This document shows, piece by piece, positions 1 through 12,248 of a DNA stretch of 64,000 bases. The stretch comes from Gibbula magus (Eukaryota > Mollusca > Gastropoda > Trochida > Trochidae). Below the pieces are notes generated by a model that saw nothing but the letters and a program-made list of their open reading frames with translations, had not been told where the DNA came from and ran no database searches. The DNA lies in NCBI GenBank assembly GCA_936450465.1, contig OW388293.1, positions 46,349,040 through 46,413,039 of the forward strand, read 5' to 3'. Position 1 is the stretch's first letter. Each line of letters opens with the position of its first letter. The position numbers and the translations under genes are program-made.

Positions 1-1065
1 ATATCCCTGTTATATTTTTTTTAATAAATGTATGGGTATTTCACAATATGTGTATGTATGCAATTTTCATATTCATGTATATTATAATAACTTGTGGGAA
101 ATTTAAAAAAGGAAATGGTTTTAGTTACTTGCACATAACCTGAATTGTTGCTATAAAATAATTCAGCAGTGCTGTCTCTTATGTTCAGTCAAGGCAGCTC
201 CCAGTTTAACACATCCGTATTACACGAATAAGTCAAACATTATGTAAAGTAAGACGTATATGACGTCACTGGATGTGTAATATTACATTCGTCAATTTCT
301 TCATGTCATGTCATGAAGTCATAAGGATCTTGCCTCAAATAGCCTTACTCATCTCATATTTTGAATTAAAATGTTGAAAGTTGACAAAGTAAAAGGCATT
401 ACGTACGTTTTATGATCCTTATGTAGCGCATAAACATTTACTTAACATTCTTAAAGGAATAGATGTATACTACGTTACAGGTAAAGGTTTAATAAAGAAG
501 ATAATTTTATACTTAATTATTACACCTCACAAACCTTTTAATACTATTTCCCATAAACTCCCATTTGACCTCCGAACCCTTATATATATCTATCACATTG
601 TAGCGAGTCTAGAAAACTTAACATGAGGAAATAAAAACGAACAGATCTCAGTGGTCCGTTTGTAATATATCTGGGTTTTTTTCTTGGAAAAAATACTTTC
701 TGAAAATTTCTCAAGACTTATCTTTATTTTCGGAATGTAAGAAAACTCCTAAATTGTTTGGTATACGGTATTAACGGTAGACTTAGTGTGGCTTTTAAGA
801 TGTATTCGCATTTATGCAAATAAGAAACGAATTTGTGACACAAATTTCTGTTGACCAAATCCCGAAATGTACAAGGTGAAGGTCGAAGTAAAATGATATA
901 CAACTCCTCGCTGCGGTCCACTAAGCGGACACCTATAGCCCTGCCACAAAGCGGAGCTAACACGATATATGTAATAGCATGGTCTTTACGTCAGTCCGCA
1001 CGGCTTATATCAAGTTGCCTGGGCCATTGTCGAAATGAATTAGAGTGTGTGATCCAGGTCTTTGT
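1..1065. other. AT-rich DNA without a recognisable gene
   Basis: No convincing exon or repeat is seen. A CRE-like palindrome TGACGTCA lies at 261-268, and a short iteration of TCATG lies near 303-318. The longest open frames are under 90 codons and overlap on both strands, as expected by chance. Confidence 0.5.
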
Positions 1066-1101
1066 TCCCCCTCCCCTCCCCCTTTCACCCCCACCGCACC
1101 C
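1066..1101 (-). repeat. C-rich tract, G-quadruplex-capable on the minus strand
   Basis: The plus strand carries several runs of 3-5 C separated by 1-5 bases. The complement therefore has at least four G runs with short loops and meets the usual G-quadruplex pattern. No gene next to it suggests a promoter role. Confidence 0.5.
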
Positions 1102-2504
1102 AAACAGCTGATAGTTTGTAGTTGGTTTATGCCATGACAAAGTAGAATACCTTTAGTGATTTAGACTGCCGCAAAGTCTTTTTTTTTTAAAAATTCCCTC
1201 ACGTTAACGATAAAGCGAAATATGAGTTTTTAAATATGATTGTTAGACACGTATTAACTGTTATATATAAACAATAATTTATTTTCGATGACTGACTATT
1301 AACTTACTGATGTCTCTTAATTTGCTACGCTTTTATCATCAAACAAGGCAAATGTGATAGAGACGTCCTGATGTTAACTCAATGGTTGTCAGATACTTAA
1401 GGTATTTTTTTTTAAGCTAAACAAATTGAATAAATATCCCAATGAGTAATATTATACACGAACGTTTCATAACTTTATTGTTAATTTTCAAACGCGCTTA
1501 TATTAATGTTTTGATAAGAACGATAATGCGTCATTAACAATACATGAAGATCCAGGTTTTCGGACATTGAATATAATTTTCTCAATGTATTAAAACGATA
1601 ACCCTTATGTATTCGAATATCACATCATAACCTAATACGTTATCAGAGACTGAATGTAAGTCTACATGTACATGGTAGTACACTTATATCAAGGTGACTA
1701 CACATCAGTTGTCGGTGAATTACGCCTATTCATTGTGGTAGCTTTTAGCCCTTACAAAAACATCACCGGGCACTTGTCTATACATTTGTTCATAAGCAAT
1801 CAAAATATTATCTGGCGTGTTAGATTTGTATACACCATGACGAATGTTATGAAATGATCCCTTTGCATCGGCACTTCATGACGTAATTTACTTACATAGG
1901 TTGTTCAAGGCCCGCGGTATTCTGTTCAGTACATATGCTTACTTAAACGAGAGAGTTCATAAAAGTCAATTATTATTCAACCACATTGATGTATGCAACA
2001 CATGAGTGTCAATGGTGTGCAAATGTACAATTGACCTAATTCACGAGTGTCTTTGTCGTTTTCTTTAGTAAATGACCTTCATAATAAAACTGTAAAACAA
2101 AATTGCTTATTGTGTGACCAGGACAATGGTGGAACCCCATGCTAATTGTAACGCAAACTGAGTTGCGCAACCGAGCAAACTGACCAGTCTACTCTGAAAA
2201 CCTGCCAAAAACTGGTGACCTATGGTCATTTTTAATTTGCTCTCTTACGCAGCTGAGTTGCGATACACTTACAGTTTGCCCCTGGTCAAACAGAATCAGT
2301 CCTTGTTGACCACTTCAGTTACACTCATGTCACCTTCTGGCCTATCATGATGTCCACTTTCATCACATTATGCAATTACAAAGTAAATCTTTCAAAATAA
2401 ATCAAACCGATGTTTTATGAATAAAACGTTTACAGGCAAATCAGTATTTTGAAAACGACGAGAACCCTGATAGCGTTGTCTTTGAGTGCAATATGATGTC
2501 GTAA
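1102..2504. other. AT-rich DNA; weak imperfect inverted repeat at 2113-2300
   Basis: No gene is seen. Around 2113-2300, TGACCAGG near the left end pairs with CCTGGTCA near the right end. The boxes CTGAGTTGCG and GAGCAAA recur in the two halves, so this may be a decayed inverted-repeat transposon. The match is patchy and I am not sure of it. Confidence 0.3.
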
Positions 2505-3151
2505 AACTAGAATGATGGTCTTTCAAATAGCATTGACGACAACAACTGTTATTAAAGTGATGGTGGCAATGGCGATGACGACGATGGTGGATAAGATGAT
2601 TATGATGCTGATGATGAATACAATAATGATGAAGATGGTGATGATGTACTCGATGACGACAGCGGTTTTGATTATATCCACGAAGATGCTAAATGCAGTA
2701 ACTCAATCTGTTGCTGAAACATTCAATAAGCACGACACAACAAAGAAAATAGTAGCAATGATTTTTTTCTTTTTTCTTTATCAACAAAGAAAATAGTAGC
2801 AATGATGATGACGTTGGCGACGACGGCATCGATAATGATGACGACGATGTCAAATGCAGTAGGTAAATGGTTACCAATATGATGCTGACATCTACATTAA
2901 CAAGCACGACACACACATAAATTGGTAACAATGACGATGATATCTACAATGCAGCTGAGGTTGATGACGTGGATCACAACCACGATGACGATGCTACTAA
3001 CGTTGTATCTTGTGAAGAAAATAGATACTCTGTGACCATCTGTACAGTAACTTGCAACTTCATTAACATGACACATACAGAAATAAAACCAAGATGTTTA
3101 CGTCTACCGCGATGCTGTTCCTGTTTGATTATGGTGGTGATGGTGCTACTT

Positions 3152-3201
<50 letters not shown>

Positions 3202-3410
3202 TTTACTGAGGATGATACAAACAGTAGTTTTATGGGCATCGCAGAGATAACAACATCACAACACAACACATACATTGACATCAATTAAACGAAAACGACT
3301 ACATCTACAACGATGATGGTGGTGGTTGTAGTGATGATGATGATGATGATGATTATGACGTTGCTATGTATGATGATGACGATGAAAAAGAACAAAACAC
3401 AAAATGGACT
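2505..3410 (+). repeat. GAT/GAC-rich low-complexity region with (ATG)n microsatellite cores
   Basis: The region is dominated by GAT, GAC, GGT and AAT triplets. A pure (GAT)n run of about 16 units lies at about 3151-3199 and a shorter one at about 3338-3354. In the GAT phase the translation is rich in Asp, Asn and Gly, but the phase shifts several times and stops occur, so it is not an intact gene. A 23-25 base direct repeat (2738-2760 and 2782-2806) flanks a poly-T stretch. Phrases such as AAATGCAGTA and AAGCACGACACA recur about 160-170 bp apart, pointing to an older, longer duplication under the microsatellite. Most likely a degenerate repeat; a decayed Asp-rich coding sequence is a less likely alternative. 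Confidence 0.75.
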
Positions 3411-4255
3411 CATTGACCCCAGGTGTCAACCATAAAAGAAGCTATCTACATCTACACATCCATGTTCATTTCGCTATTCTCATATCATATGCTGTCCACA
3501 CGGTGTCTATACGACCATCAATTATTTAAAGTTGTCGTAAACATGACAGACCGAGTACGGAGTACGTGCAGTTTACCCCTGTGTCTCGATTAAAGTTAAA
3601 GCCTTGTTGACTACCTGGCACAGGTGCTCGGAATGCGGCTATCTGTCAGCGTTATCAGGCAGGTAAACTGGGGGCTGAACCGGTTTAATATCCAGCGGTA
3701 CACTTGACCCTTTAACTTGATCTGACCACAGGCTCTTCTGGGCTGTAGTATTGCCACTTTAAATTCATATAGGGATTTGATGACTTGATTGTGTTCTTAT
3801 TATGAGTTAACTGTATTTCAATGAATTGTGAATTGTCCATCGATACAGTTATCCCATCTAGTGTTACCGTTACAGAGTATACATATTTTGTATATATAAG
3901 TATTTGTATATATATATATATAAGTTTTTGTTTCATAGTAGTTTATGGTATATAGATACAGCTAGGTCTGGACACTTTATCGAGAAGCATACGAATTAAC
4001 ATCAACTTGTTACCATAAAATATAAAATTGGAAATGATGAACAGAGAAATAAGTCATATACAGGCACACAAAAAGTATTTATTTCAAAATGTATATTAAA
4101 ACATTGGCCGGGCTAGGTCAGTACGTTCAAATCGCACATCGTTAAACTTGTTACCATGCAACTTCCCACTGCAAGGCACAACTCTTTCCAGGTCTTGCAA
4201 TGTTTCAGTAAGATCTCTGTGCTTGGAAATCCGGGCCCACTATGCATTTCTGTTG
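3411..4255. other. AT-rich DNA with a short (TA)n run
   Basis: No gene is seen. A (TA)n microsatellite of about ten units lies at about 3907-3923. GTTCAAATC near 4126 resembles a pol III B box, but no matching A box or tRNA fold is visible. Confidence 0.4.
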
Positions 4256-4322
4256 CAGCAATTCACTATCTTGGCACGGCAAAGAGAGGGAAATACTGCA
4301 AGGCTTAAATCAGCCAGATGGT
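4256..4322 (+). repeat. Fragment of a dispersed repeat (copy 1)
   Basis: This stretch matches 37984-38047 on the same strand over about 60 bp. The shared boxes in order are CACTAT, TAGCACG/TGGCACG, GGAAATRCTGCAAGG and TTAAATYAGCCA. The family is unknown; a SINE or LINE fragment is possible. No terminal repeats or target duplication are visible. Confidence 0.55.
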
Positions 4323-5559
4323 TATATTGTGTACATTATCAACTTGTGATCTGTTAATTCTGAAGCAGGTTGTGTATACATTATGCATACATATTAAAAA
4401 GGAGGGTGGGGGAGACTTCATCCAGGGGGTCCATCTAACTTACATGTAATTTATTTTTCAACACCACGACCTCCGACCCCCGACCCCTGACCCCATAGGA
4501 TCCGCCCGCCACCGCCGTCTTCCACAATTGACAAGCAGAGAAGAAACAAAACAAAAACATGTTGTCAAAGGGTCTATGAAGCGGATCCACCGCTAAGCTT
4601 GCCACGATATCCGATAAAAAAAAATCGGGGAAAAAATACTCTGTGACTAGACCTTCAGTCTTCAAAATATCGTTTAAAGACATGATACAATCTAACCCGG
4701 GTCTCCCATAAGAGTGACATATACAACTGCACGTGTAGTTTATCTGACCGAATTCTCTCACTCTGACACAGTGTAAACACGATATAGCTTCCTAACAAGA
4801 TATCCGTGATGGTAACTGCGCAATCCCTTAGACAACGCCGCAATTGGTAACTTTTAGATATGTTTGATAGGCCATATTTCAACAAATATGCAACTTTTAA
4901 TGTTTTCTGTCTCATTCCTTTTAACGGACTTTTTAAATTCTGTATACATGGCATTATTTTAAAACAGCAACGAAATCCTTCTTTTGTTACACATGTACAT
5001 GTTTCTTTTCTCAATTTCTTAGAAATAATCAACAATGCATTCATAATTTATGCAGAAAATTCCAAATAAAGCAATTCATTTGATTTTTCATATTCTTAAT
5101 CTGTAAATAAAAATACGTTCATAGATCATGAGGAAAATAAAAAAAATGCGCCCAATTAAAGTCATAAATACAATGAATCACTTTCATACGCAGTTCACTT
5201 GTCATCGAATGTTTGGGTGTGTATTACCTTCTGCAACTTCTTTTAAAAATAATGAAGATAAGGACATATCCACAAAGGAAAATCTATGGAAACTTTGAAA
5301 AGATAAGAAGTAAATACACAAACATATGTAAATGGAAAAGTTCGAGTTAAAATTGTTTGCCAAAGTTCAGAGAGTACAGTTTAAGTAAAGATAGTAATAC
5401 CAGATAGAATGTAGAAACGAAATTCAAAAGTATATTCCAATTATGCTTTATTGACAATGCATCCAATGAAACAGTCTCTCTGAATCATATTGCATAGTAT
5501 GCTCCTTAATTGTGTTACGGAACTTTTTGTACCTTACTTATCCGACAATGTTATATGTA
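4323..5559. other. AT-rich DNA without a supported gene
   Basis: Minus-strand frames of 108 and 129 codons overlap here in different phases. They show no recognisable motif or flanking splice signals, and one or two frames of this length are expected by chance. A run of CGACC/CCCC boxes at about 4469-4496 is locally GC-rich. Confidence 0.45.
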
Positions 5560-5612
5560 CTCCTATACACCACCAAAGGTGTTTTCGAGAATAAAGTGAA
5601 GTTGAAGTTGAA
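5560..5612 (+). mobile_element. Possible 3' tail of a non-LTR retrotransposon
   Basis: AATAAA at 5590-5595 is followed immediately by short GAAGTT iterations (about 5597-5612). A polyadenylation signal followed by a simple tandem tail is typical of CR1/RTE-like LINE or SINE 3' ends. No reverse-transcriptase coding is recognisable upstream, so this would be a heavily 5'-truncated insertion. Confidence 0.35.
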
Positions 5613-5999
5613 TAAAAAGAAGTGTTTCTTGTGTTCAACCACCTGATGAAGAAAGGTACTTATATCTCCTGCCAAAATGCATTTACATTAGATTAAATAG
5701 TGAACAGACAAGGGAGTAGTTTTTTTTATAAGGGACACTTTTATACAAAAGTTTTATCCCTTTAGAAGAATGCGGCATAATTAGGGCTATGTTTTAAAAA
5801 TTGAAATGTATTAATGGTAGTTTTGCCAATGTTTTATTTCCATCAAAACCTCTATAATCAAGAAAACCTTGCAACAGACTCCATACCAATATAACCGAAG
5901 TGGCAGAACGGAAGTTTTCATTTCACATATTTCATTTGCTGCTAGTTGTGTGATAACTGCATCCATAGAACAAGGAAACATACTCCTATGAATGTTCCT
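5613..5999. other. AT-rich DNA, nothing recognised
   Basis: I see no gene, repeat family or terminal inverted repeat in this stretch. Confidence 0.4.
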
Positions 6000-6230
6000 T
6001 TAAAGGCAGACTGCGTCGAGGATAAAAATGAGATCACTTTTATCTACCTATGGTGATTGACATGTCTGCTAACGAGTCACAGACCCCAAATGTCAGACAA
6101 TTGAAGTAATTGGTAGTAAAGATTACTGTATGTAAACAGTGAAGCGAACCATAACTCATAAGCAGACACGCTAATCACCAAGGAAAGATAAAAGTGATCT
6201 ATTTTTATCCTGGGCGCAGTGCCTCTTTAA
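6000..6230. mobile_element. Palindromic MITE, TTAA-flanked (family C, copy 1)
   Basis: A 231-bp foldback element bounded by TTAA at both ends. The left arm begins TTAAAGGCAGACTGCGTCGA and the right arm, reverse-complemented, begins TTAAAGAGGCACTGCGCCCA. Pairing continues inward through GGATAAAAAT, AGATCACTTTTATCT, GTGTCTGCT and an ACAGTGAAGCG box, so the arms approach 90 bp. A second copy lies at 45029-45260. There is no coding capacity, so it would need a transposase in trans. TTAA ends suggest a piggyBac-like source, but the superfamily is not proven. Confidence 0.85.
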
Positions 6231-7694
6231 CAAAATAATAGCCAGGCCGTTCTGTTCTGTTAATAGGTAACCCAATTCGAGAACATATTAGCAGAATTTT
6301 TTGCCAGGAGGTGCAGGAAGGAGGTTAAAAGTTCCATTGTCCAACTTCAATCAATTTCAAGCCATCTGCAAGATTGCAGAAAAGCGATTTTGCTGAGATC
6401 AGCAATTTAATTGAAGTGACACCTCGTTTGACCAGGAAGCTGTAATTGACCGGTGACTGATTACGATAAACTGACCGTTGGTCATTCACCAGCACGACAT
6501 GCGGTCGTGACCTTGACCTTTGCTTGAATTAACTTCCGGGTCTTGCCCGAGGAGCTTTGTCAATTCCGCTCGGCCGATAATGGATAAATATTATTGTGAA
6601 CACTTACCTCCGGCAAGAGCGAGTTTTATTTTCGAAACCTTTCATTAACCCGTTTGTGGTTTACTTGAAATGACCCAGCAATAAAAGAAGTTGTGTAAGT
6701 TTCTGTTAAAGTAAAAAGACTCTTGCGCAGGATCAGTAGATTGTTGACATTCTTGACATGTACATATATTGACTTGACAAGCTCATCCATCCTGATTTTC
6801 TCACTTAGATCAGTGACCATAACATATTTTATTCAGGGATGCACAATTTTCCTCAATCACCAGCTCAGGATGTCATTATGTTGCTTTTAATTATACGGAC
6901 CACTTTTCAATTTTAAAGAGTTTAAAGGGAACCAAGCTAAACGGGTGGATGAATTTGAACATGGTTTCCTTTGGAACAACACTTCTGCAGTTTCCTTTTC
7001 CTAATTTGTAGTCGATGTATATTCATAAAAGGCTCAATATACGTTCCTGTTCAGACCAAAATGTTCAAAGGCTGTAACATTCTGTTCTTAATTAATTTAT
7101 TTCAATTTTTGTTAAAAGATAGGTACTATTATCAGAACAAACAAAAAAATCAACAGAACACATCAGAACAATTCAACTTATCCATTTTCTCTATTATCTC
7201 TGTGTTCTTCCCGGTGTTAAAAAATGTCTTTTCTTCGTCTTTGATCATTGGTTGGTGATTCTTCTTCTAGGATACCACAAAGATAGATGTTTTCATCAGA
7301 TCATTCTGCACCCTTTTCTCCTATTCTTTGTCCTGTGTGAAGGAACGAAGCCTTTGTTGAGAGGGGTGTTCAAAGCGACATATGGAACTTATCAAACTTG
7401 CGGTAAACACATTACATAAACCATTACGTCACCATGATGTAATCTTGCAACGCCCCCTGTCGATCATATGGCGAAGCTCACAATTGTACCCTTACACAGT
7501 TGGTCGTAATAAGGCTTTAAAGTTTGGAGGTTTTGAATAAGTGAAATCAATTAGGTCCAGGTGTGAAAAGAACACCTGTAATTAACTGTGATCTGCTGAA
7601 ACGATCACCTGTCCATATGGACGCTTTTCACCTGGCACATTGTTATTTGAGGCGCGATACTTTTACTTCTAACTTGTGTTTACAGTGTGCATGG
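6231..7694. other. AT-rich DNA without a gene
   Basis: No supported exon is seen. The stretch holds one nuclear-receptor-like motif, listed separately, and a near-palindrome of CAGGTG/CACCTGT boxes at about 7558-7615. Frames of 60-95 codons are not convincing. Confidence 0.4.
6508..6519 (-). promoter_or_regulatory. AGGTCAAGGTCA motif (nuclear-receptor-like), site 1
   Basis: An exact 12-mer TGACCTTGACCT. It contains TCAAGGTCA, the extended half-site known for ERR and FTZ-F1/SF1 receptors. There is no promoter nearby, so function is only an inference from recurrence in the window. Confidence 0.3.
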
Positions 7695-8165
7695 GTATGT
7701 GAAAAAACAAATAGAAAGAAAAAAGGAGAATAGAAAATGAGAGAATCGGAAGAGATAGATAAGAAAGACAAAAGAAGAAGAAATAGAAGAAAAATAAGAA
7801 AAATATTAGAATATGAAGAAGATAGGAGCATAATAAGAAAGACAAATAAGGAGAAAAAAGAATAAAAATAAAATAAAAATAAAAATAAAAGAGATACAGA
7901 AAAGTAAATAATAATAAGCAAGACCAAGGAATTAGATGGACACGTCTTTGGCAAGACAAATAAGAAGACGAATGAAAAAAAGAAGAAAAGTTATATGAGA
8001 ATAGTTAGAATAGAAGAGGAAAAATATGAAGTAAAATTAAGATAAAAATATGAAGATAAAACAAGTAAAAAAGAAAAACAGATGAAAAGAGACGACTAAA
8101 GAAGATCATTGATAAAGTATAGAGTTGAGAAAGTATAAAAACAAGATGAAGACCTGAAAGAAAAA
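7695..8165 (+). repeat. Polypurine tract (GAAA/AGAA/AAAT-rich)
   Basis: Nearly all bases on the plus strand are A or G, in short iterations such as GAAGA, AATAA and AAAAT. The opposite strand is polypyrimidine and gives spurious Phe/Leu/Ser-rich open frames of about 100 codons at 7643-7959. Such tracts can form triplex (H-) DNA. No gene is inferred. Confidence 0.8.
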
Positions 8166-9385
8166 AATACGTACCTTTATTTGTCGACAGGACAGGTATG
8201 TGAAAAGAAAGCTTACGGTTTCCAAGATAAAAACCATATAGTTCAGAGGGACCACTTAACAATTACGAATATCAATGTTAAGATAGAGTGAAAATATCAA
8301 ATAAGGACGGGGATCAAGTCTATTTTACGTTTGAACCCTGGCTAACCCTTTGTTACGTACCACATACAAAACAATCACTGATCCCATGGCAGAATGTGTG
8401 TATATTTTCAAAGATTTTGGATGATCATGTTTACTGTTTAGTAGCTATGTTAATCAAAACTTTGTTGAGTTATGATGGCCACATATAAACTTTAAAAGTA
8501 GCAAGTTCGAAAACATTATTCTGTTTAGACAACACGGTGTAATTCCCTTTGTAATAACAGAACAGTTATGAAGTTGGCTATTGATATCATAAACGAGAAA
8601 GAAATAACAGATCCTAAGTGTAATGATATCAAGTTATCAAAAAAGCTACGTGCCTTATTATAGAATGCTATTCATTTTCCACTGTTGTTAATTTATGAGT
8701 TTCAAGCTTCATGTTACCATTACCATAGCCCCCCCTCTCAAATCCACCCCTCATTGTACCCACCGAGCCTACCAAACTCCATGTATCTGTCGACTAAACT
8801 GAAATGAACATTAATATTATTCAAATTATTCAATTTAGTACAAAACTGTTGTCAGATTCCCTTTCCCCTTTTGTAATCTCCCACATATCTATTCGGTTAG
8901 TTAGACTTGGTAAATGACAAATCTAGACTGTATAAAGTCTCCTTCAATCTGAGTCTATTTAAAAAAAATCAGATCCTTATATTTAAACAATCATATCATC
9001 TTTAAAGCGGACCTTACTTCTCCAAACAATCGTTTAATGATATGCTTCAGTAAAAACAGTTAAATAATTGAAATATTGATTATGTCTAAGAACTATTTTC
9101 ATACATGTTATATTTTTTAGTTATTTACCAGACATGTATATATAAAAGCCATTGCAAGTTTATGAAACTTCACCAAGTCTATAAAGTTCAGTATAAACGA
9201 AGAGAACCCGCGGCTCCTTTTTAATTCATTTCCATTTTGGAAATCGTATTTTTTTCATTACAATACCACAGACACTGTAACGTGTAAACATCACATGTCT
9301 CTCATTTAATCCTAACATTTATTTCACACTACTTTACCTATAAATCAAACATGCTTCCTGGCATTGTCATATCTCTGTCGATCTA
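8166..9385. other. AT-rich DNA without a gene
   Basis: Nothing is recognised beyond a small C-rich stretch near 8729-8760. TTTAAAGCGGACC near 9002 resembles the start of a TTAA-type MITE, but no partner terminus was found. Confidence 0.4.
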
Positions 9386-9480
9386 TTTCCGGAGTTGTCC
9401 AATTTGTCATATATATGACAAACATGGTATATTTTCCGGAGTTGTCCAATTTGTCGTATATATTACAAACAAGGTTTATT
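9386..9480 (+). repeat. 47-bp tandem duplication (two copies)
   Basis: The box TTTCCGGAGTTGTCCAATTT starts near 9386 and again 47 bp later. Each copy continues into GTCRTATATAT and ACAAACA. The copies differ by only a few bases, so the duplication is fairly recent. Confidence 0.75.
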
Positions 9481-11489
9481 TTGCACGTGTAACGTTAATA
9501 ACAAGTAGCACCCCGCTAGTGTAACTCAAAAGCGATATAAAATCACATTGAATTCATCTAAAGCTTGTTGCATGATCCACCATAAAAAGCAAGTCTAGGG
9601 TTTGGGTCTGAAATTCCCGTTTTTCAGAAGCAGTATTGCAATATTTAACAAATTTGTAATTTTTAAGAATATGTTTTTTTTCCGGAGACTTAACATCAGA
9701 CTTACACCTCACATTCAAGTAAGGGTCATCTACTGGGCCTATAAGGTTACCAATTTGGTGTTCTAATCTTCGTATCGGACAGGACATCGTAATATTATGG
9801 CACTCTGGGGCTACAACTCAGCGTAAGGTGTGATTACGGGGGTAAGGACATGTTTATGTTCAGATTAGAGGCGGGCTGGGCCTTAGTGAGGGTACCTATT
9901 ATCTTTTTGTTCGTTTAATGACATTGATCTGGACAAAGATCGAGTTTCCTTGGAAACGTGCGAAAATGTATCAGTGATATGTACCGAATGGCCTTCACAA
10001 GCTGACCGAATTATACTGTTATGTAGATATGTATACTTATCTACACTGAGCGTTTGTTGATGTCAAATATAAGGCACAATTGACATAAGTGACCCAAATA
10101 TTAGCGAATAGGATGCTAAGTGTCTTGTATATTTATACAGGCTGTCAGAAAGGTTAAGGGTTACTTACATAAAGTGTCACTCAGAGCAGGACGGTTATAT
10201 TACAATGTTATTATATATATATATGATATCGTGTATATTTATGTCTATGGATGGATGTGGTGGAGGAAAGACCGCAAAGTTTGGTTTTGGTTGTTTCAAT
10301 AGAACTTGCAAACGTCAAATTGTATTTAAATGAAAATACAACATCTGTAAAACACAATTTAACGGTTAACAATGAAATCCAAAATCGTATTTTTGCAGTT
10401 GAGTATTAAACCAGTTATGTTTTGACATCGAAATCTATTCAATCTATAGTGAGAAAAACAAGAGAATTAAAAAAACCCATCGCGCTTGTGTGAACCTTTA
10501 TTACGTTAGATTTAATTCAATAGTAAACAATATAATCATAAGGTTAACATGTAATGAACTACCGTTCTTAAATATGACTCGACCAAGCCTTACATACATA
10601 TAGAGAGAAAACTCGGTGAGCCAATTCAACTGATTGGGTTGGTTCGTACTCTTCCGTATACGGGCTTGTATGTTGGCCTGGTTGGCGGACCAGGGTCTCG
10701 CCTATTCGTACTGGACCACATAATGAGTCAACATTACTGACACCCGCACACAGTACTATGCAATGAAGTTGTTGACGAGGATTTAATCCATTATGTATCA
10801 ATGGATCAAATAGTTAGAGGCGTGTCGACATTTCAATCAATGATATATGGCTTTCGTTTGATTTAGTTCATGAAAGAACAGATTTGTTTTACTCATGATT
10901 TACATGCACTGTTATTGAGGACAGAAAGAATTGAGAATAAAACTATTCAATGTATTATGGTTAATATTTACTTATTATATGATTGAAATAACATGAACAT
11001 GCCAAACGAACGTGAACTTCATGACAACGTTATCGAAACTGATTATGGATTTTAAGAATAATGTTGATGAACAGAATATCTTTTTGAATAATTTATTGAT
11101 AGATTAACATTGGCTATTGAATGAATTTGACAGAAAAGGTAACAAGGTGTAAATTAATAAATTCAAAGTCAAAGTCAAACCAAATAATTATTTAAATTGG
11201 GTTGATTTAGTCTTTTATTGTCAAAGACAACAAGCGTTGTAATGTTGATATTCTTAGAAGCTCAATATCTTAGCAACTCTTACGCTCCCAAATAATATAA
11301 CGAGGACACATCATACACATGAACTCATTTAAGATACACTGTCACTAAGTCTTTAATAAGAAGCATAGAAAGATTATGGTACCAAAGTTTGAAAAAATGT
11401 CTCAGAAAATCGGATTTTCAAAATATACATGTAATAACCCGTTTAAAAACTTCATGTTGTTCAATTAGTGAGAACGATTTAGTTGAAAC
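9481..11489. other. AT-rich DNA without a gene
   Basis: No exon, RNA gene or inverted-repeat element is supported over these 2 kb. A short (TA)n run lies at about 10211-10224. The tandem pair CAAAGTCAAAGTC is at about 11165-11178. Confidence 0.4.
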
Positions 11490-11725
11490 AACTCTCGATT
11501 ATAAATGTGCTTACAACAGGTACTCGTTGTAATGATAAATCGTATCCAACAAGTAGTATCTTCATAATGTAAGTACTTTAGTTGACAGTTTGATATACAT
11601 ATACGGTGTATACTTCATGTATACGATTACTACTAAATACACGCCGTAGTAACAATCCCTACCTATCAAGTAATATCTAAATATTGTACGTGCTTTAGTT
11701 GAGAGTTTAATACGACCAGGACGTT
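11490..11725 (+). repeat. Diverged ~117-bp tandem duplication
   Basis: AAGTAGTATCT at 11551 and AAGTAATATCT at 11668 begin matching blocks that both run on into CTTTAGTTGASAGTTTRATA. The offset is 117 bp. The copies are clearly diverged, so the duplication is old. Confidence 0.6.
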
Positions 11726-11752
11726 CTTTCATCGCTACACAAACCACAAAAC

Positions 11753-11952
11753 TAGCGCTTATAATCGCTCATATATCGTTTTATGTAGCGACCAATGTAG
11801 CGCTCAATGTAGCGCATTCTCTCCTGAACGACACGGTGAGATTTGCTCGCCTTGCTATGTAGTGCTACATTGAGCAATCGCGTTCAAGATAGGTTTAAAA
11901 ATTATCGCTCATAGAGCGATTACTTTGAAACCTCTCTTGAACACGGCCCTAG
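11753..11952 (+). mobile_element. hAT-like MITE (family A, copy 1)
   Basis: A ~200-bp palindrome-rich element shared with 17107-17326 and, on the other strand, 38293-38801. Boxes in order are GCGCTTATAATCGCTC, CTCAATGTAGCGC, TCTCTCCTGAACGACACGGTG, CTACATTGAGCAATCGCGTTC and a final TTGAACACGGCCCT. The repeated TCGCTCA...TGAGCGA boxes make hairpins. Other copies begin CARGGCTCCGTT and end AACACGACCCTG, so the ends carry the CAGGG start typical of hAT transposons. No clear 8-bp target duplication is seen, and nothing is encoded. Confidence 0.7.
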
Positions 11953-12071
11953 TATTATATACATTATTTCACTTAAATGTTAATACGACAAGGAAAGTCT
12001 CACACCTATTTGAGTACTATACACGTCGTTATAACAAGTCGTATGAAACTAGTATTATCTACATTTTGCGA

Positions 12072-12248
12072 TACAGTAGAAAACGGATATACCGAACACG
12101 GATATAGCGAACAAACGGATATAGCGAACACATTTATAAGTCCAGTCAAATAATCCAAGATGACGGCTAAACGCGAATATCAAACAACGGATATAGCGAA
12201 CTATATGCTTTGGTCCCCTGGAGTTCGCTATACCCGTGTTCTGCTGTA
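12072..12248. mobile_element. pogo/Tigger-like MITE with TA target duplication
   Basis: The terminal inverted repeats are about 26 bp: left TACAGTAGAAAACGGATATA, right (reverse complement) TACAGCAGAACACGGGTATA. Both continue into CGAAC and carry TA at the outside. Just inside, GGATATAGCGAAC is iterated three times. A CAGTAGAAC-like end with TA duplication is characteristic of pogo/Tigger elements of the Tc1/mariner superfamily. The interior is about 120 bp and non-coding, so this is a deletion derivative. Confidence 0.75.

Noticed and set aside
2113..2300. Inverted-repeat transposon with TGACCAGG ends
   Set aside because: Only scattered boxes pair and no copy elsewhere in the window supports the borders; kept as a weak note only.
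4655..5044. 129-codon minus-strand frame
   Set aside because: No domain and no splice context; another minus frame overlaps it. One or two frames this long are expected by chance in 64 kb of AT-rich DNA.
7643..7959. Two ~100-codon Phe/Leu-rich frames resembling membrane proteins
   Set aside because: They are the pyrimidine complement of the polypurine tract; hydrophobicity follows from TTT/CTT codons.
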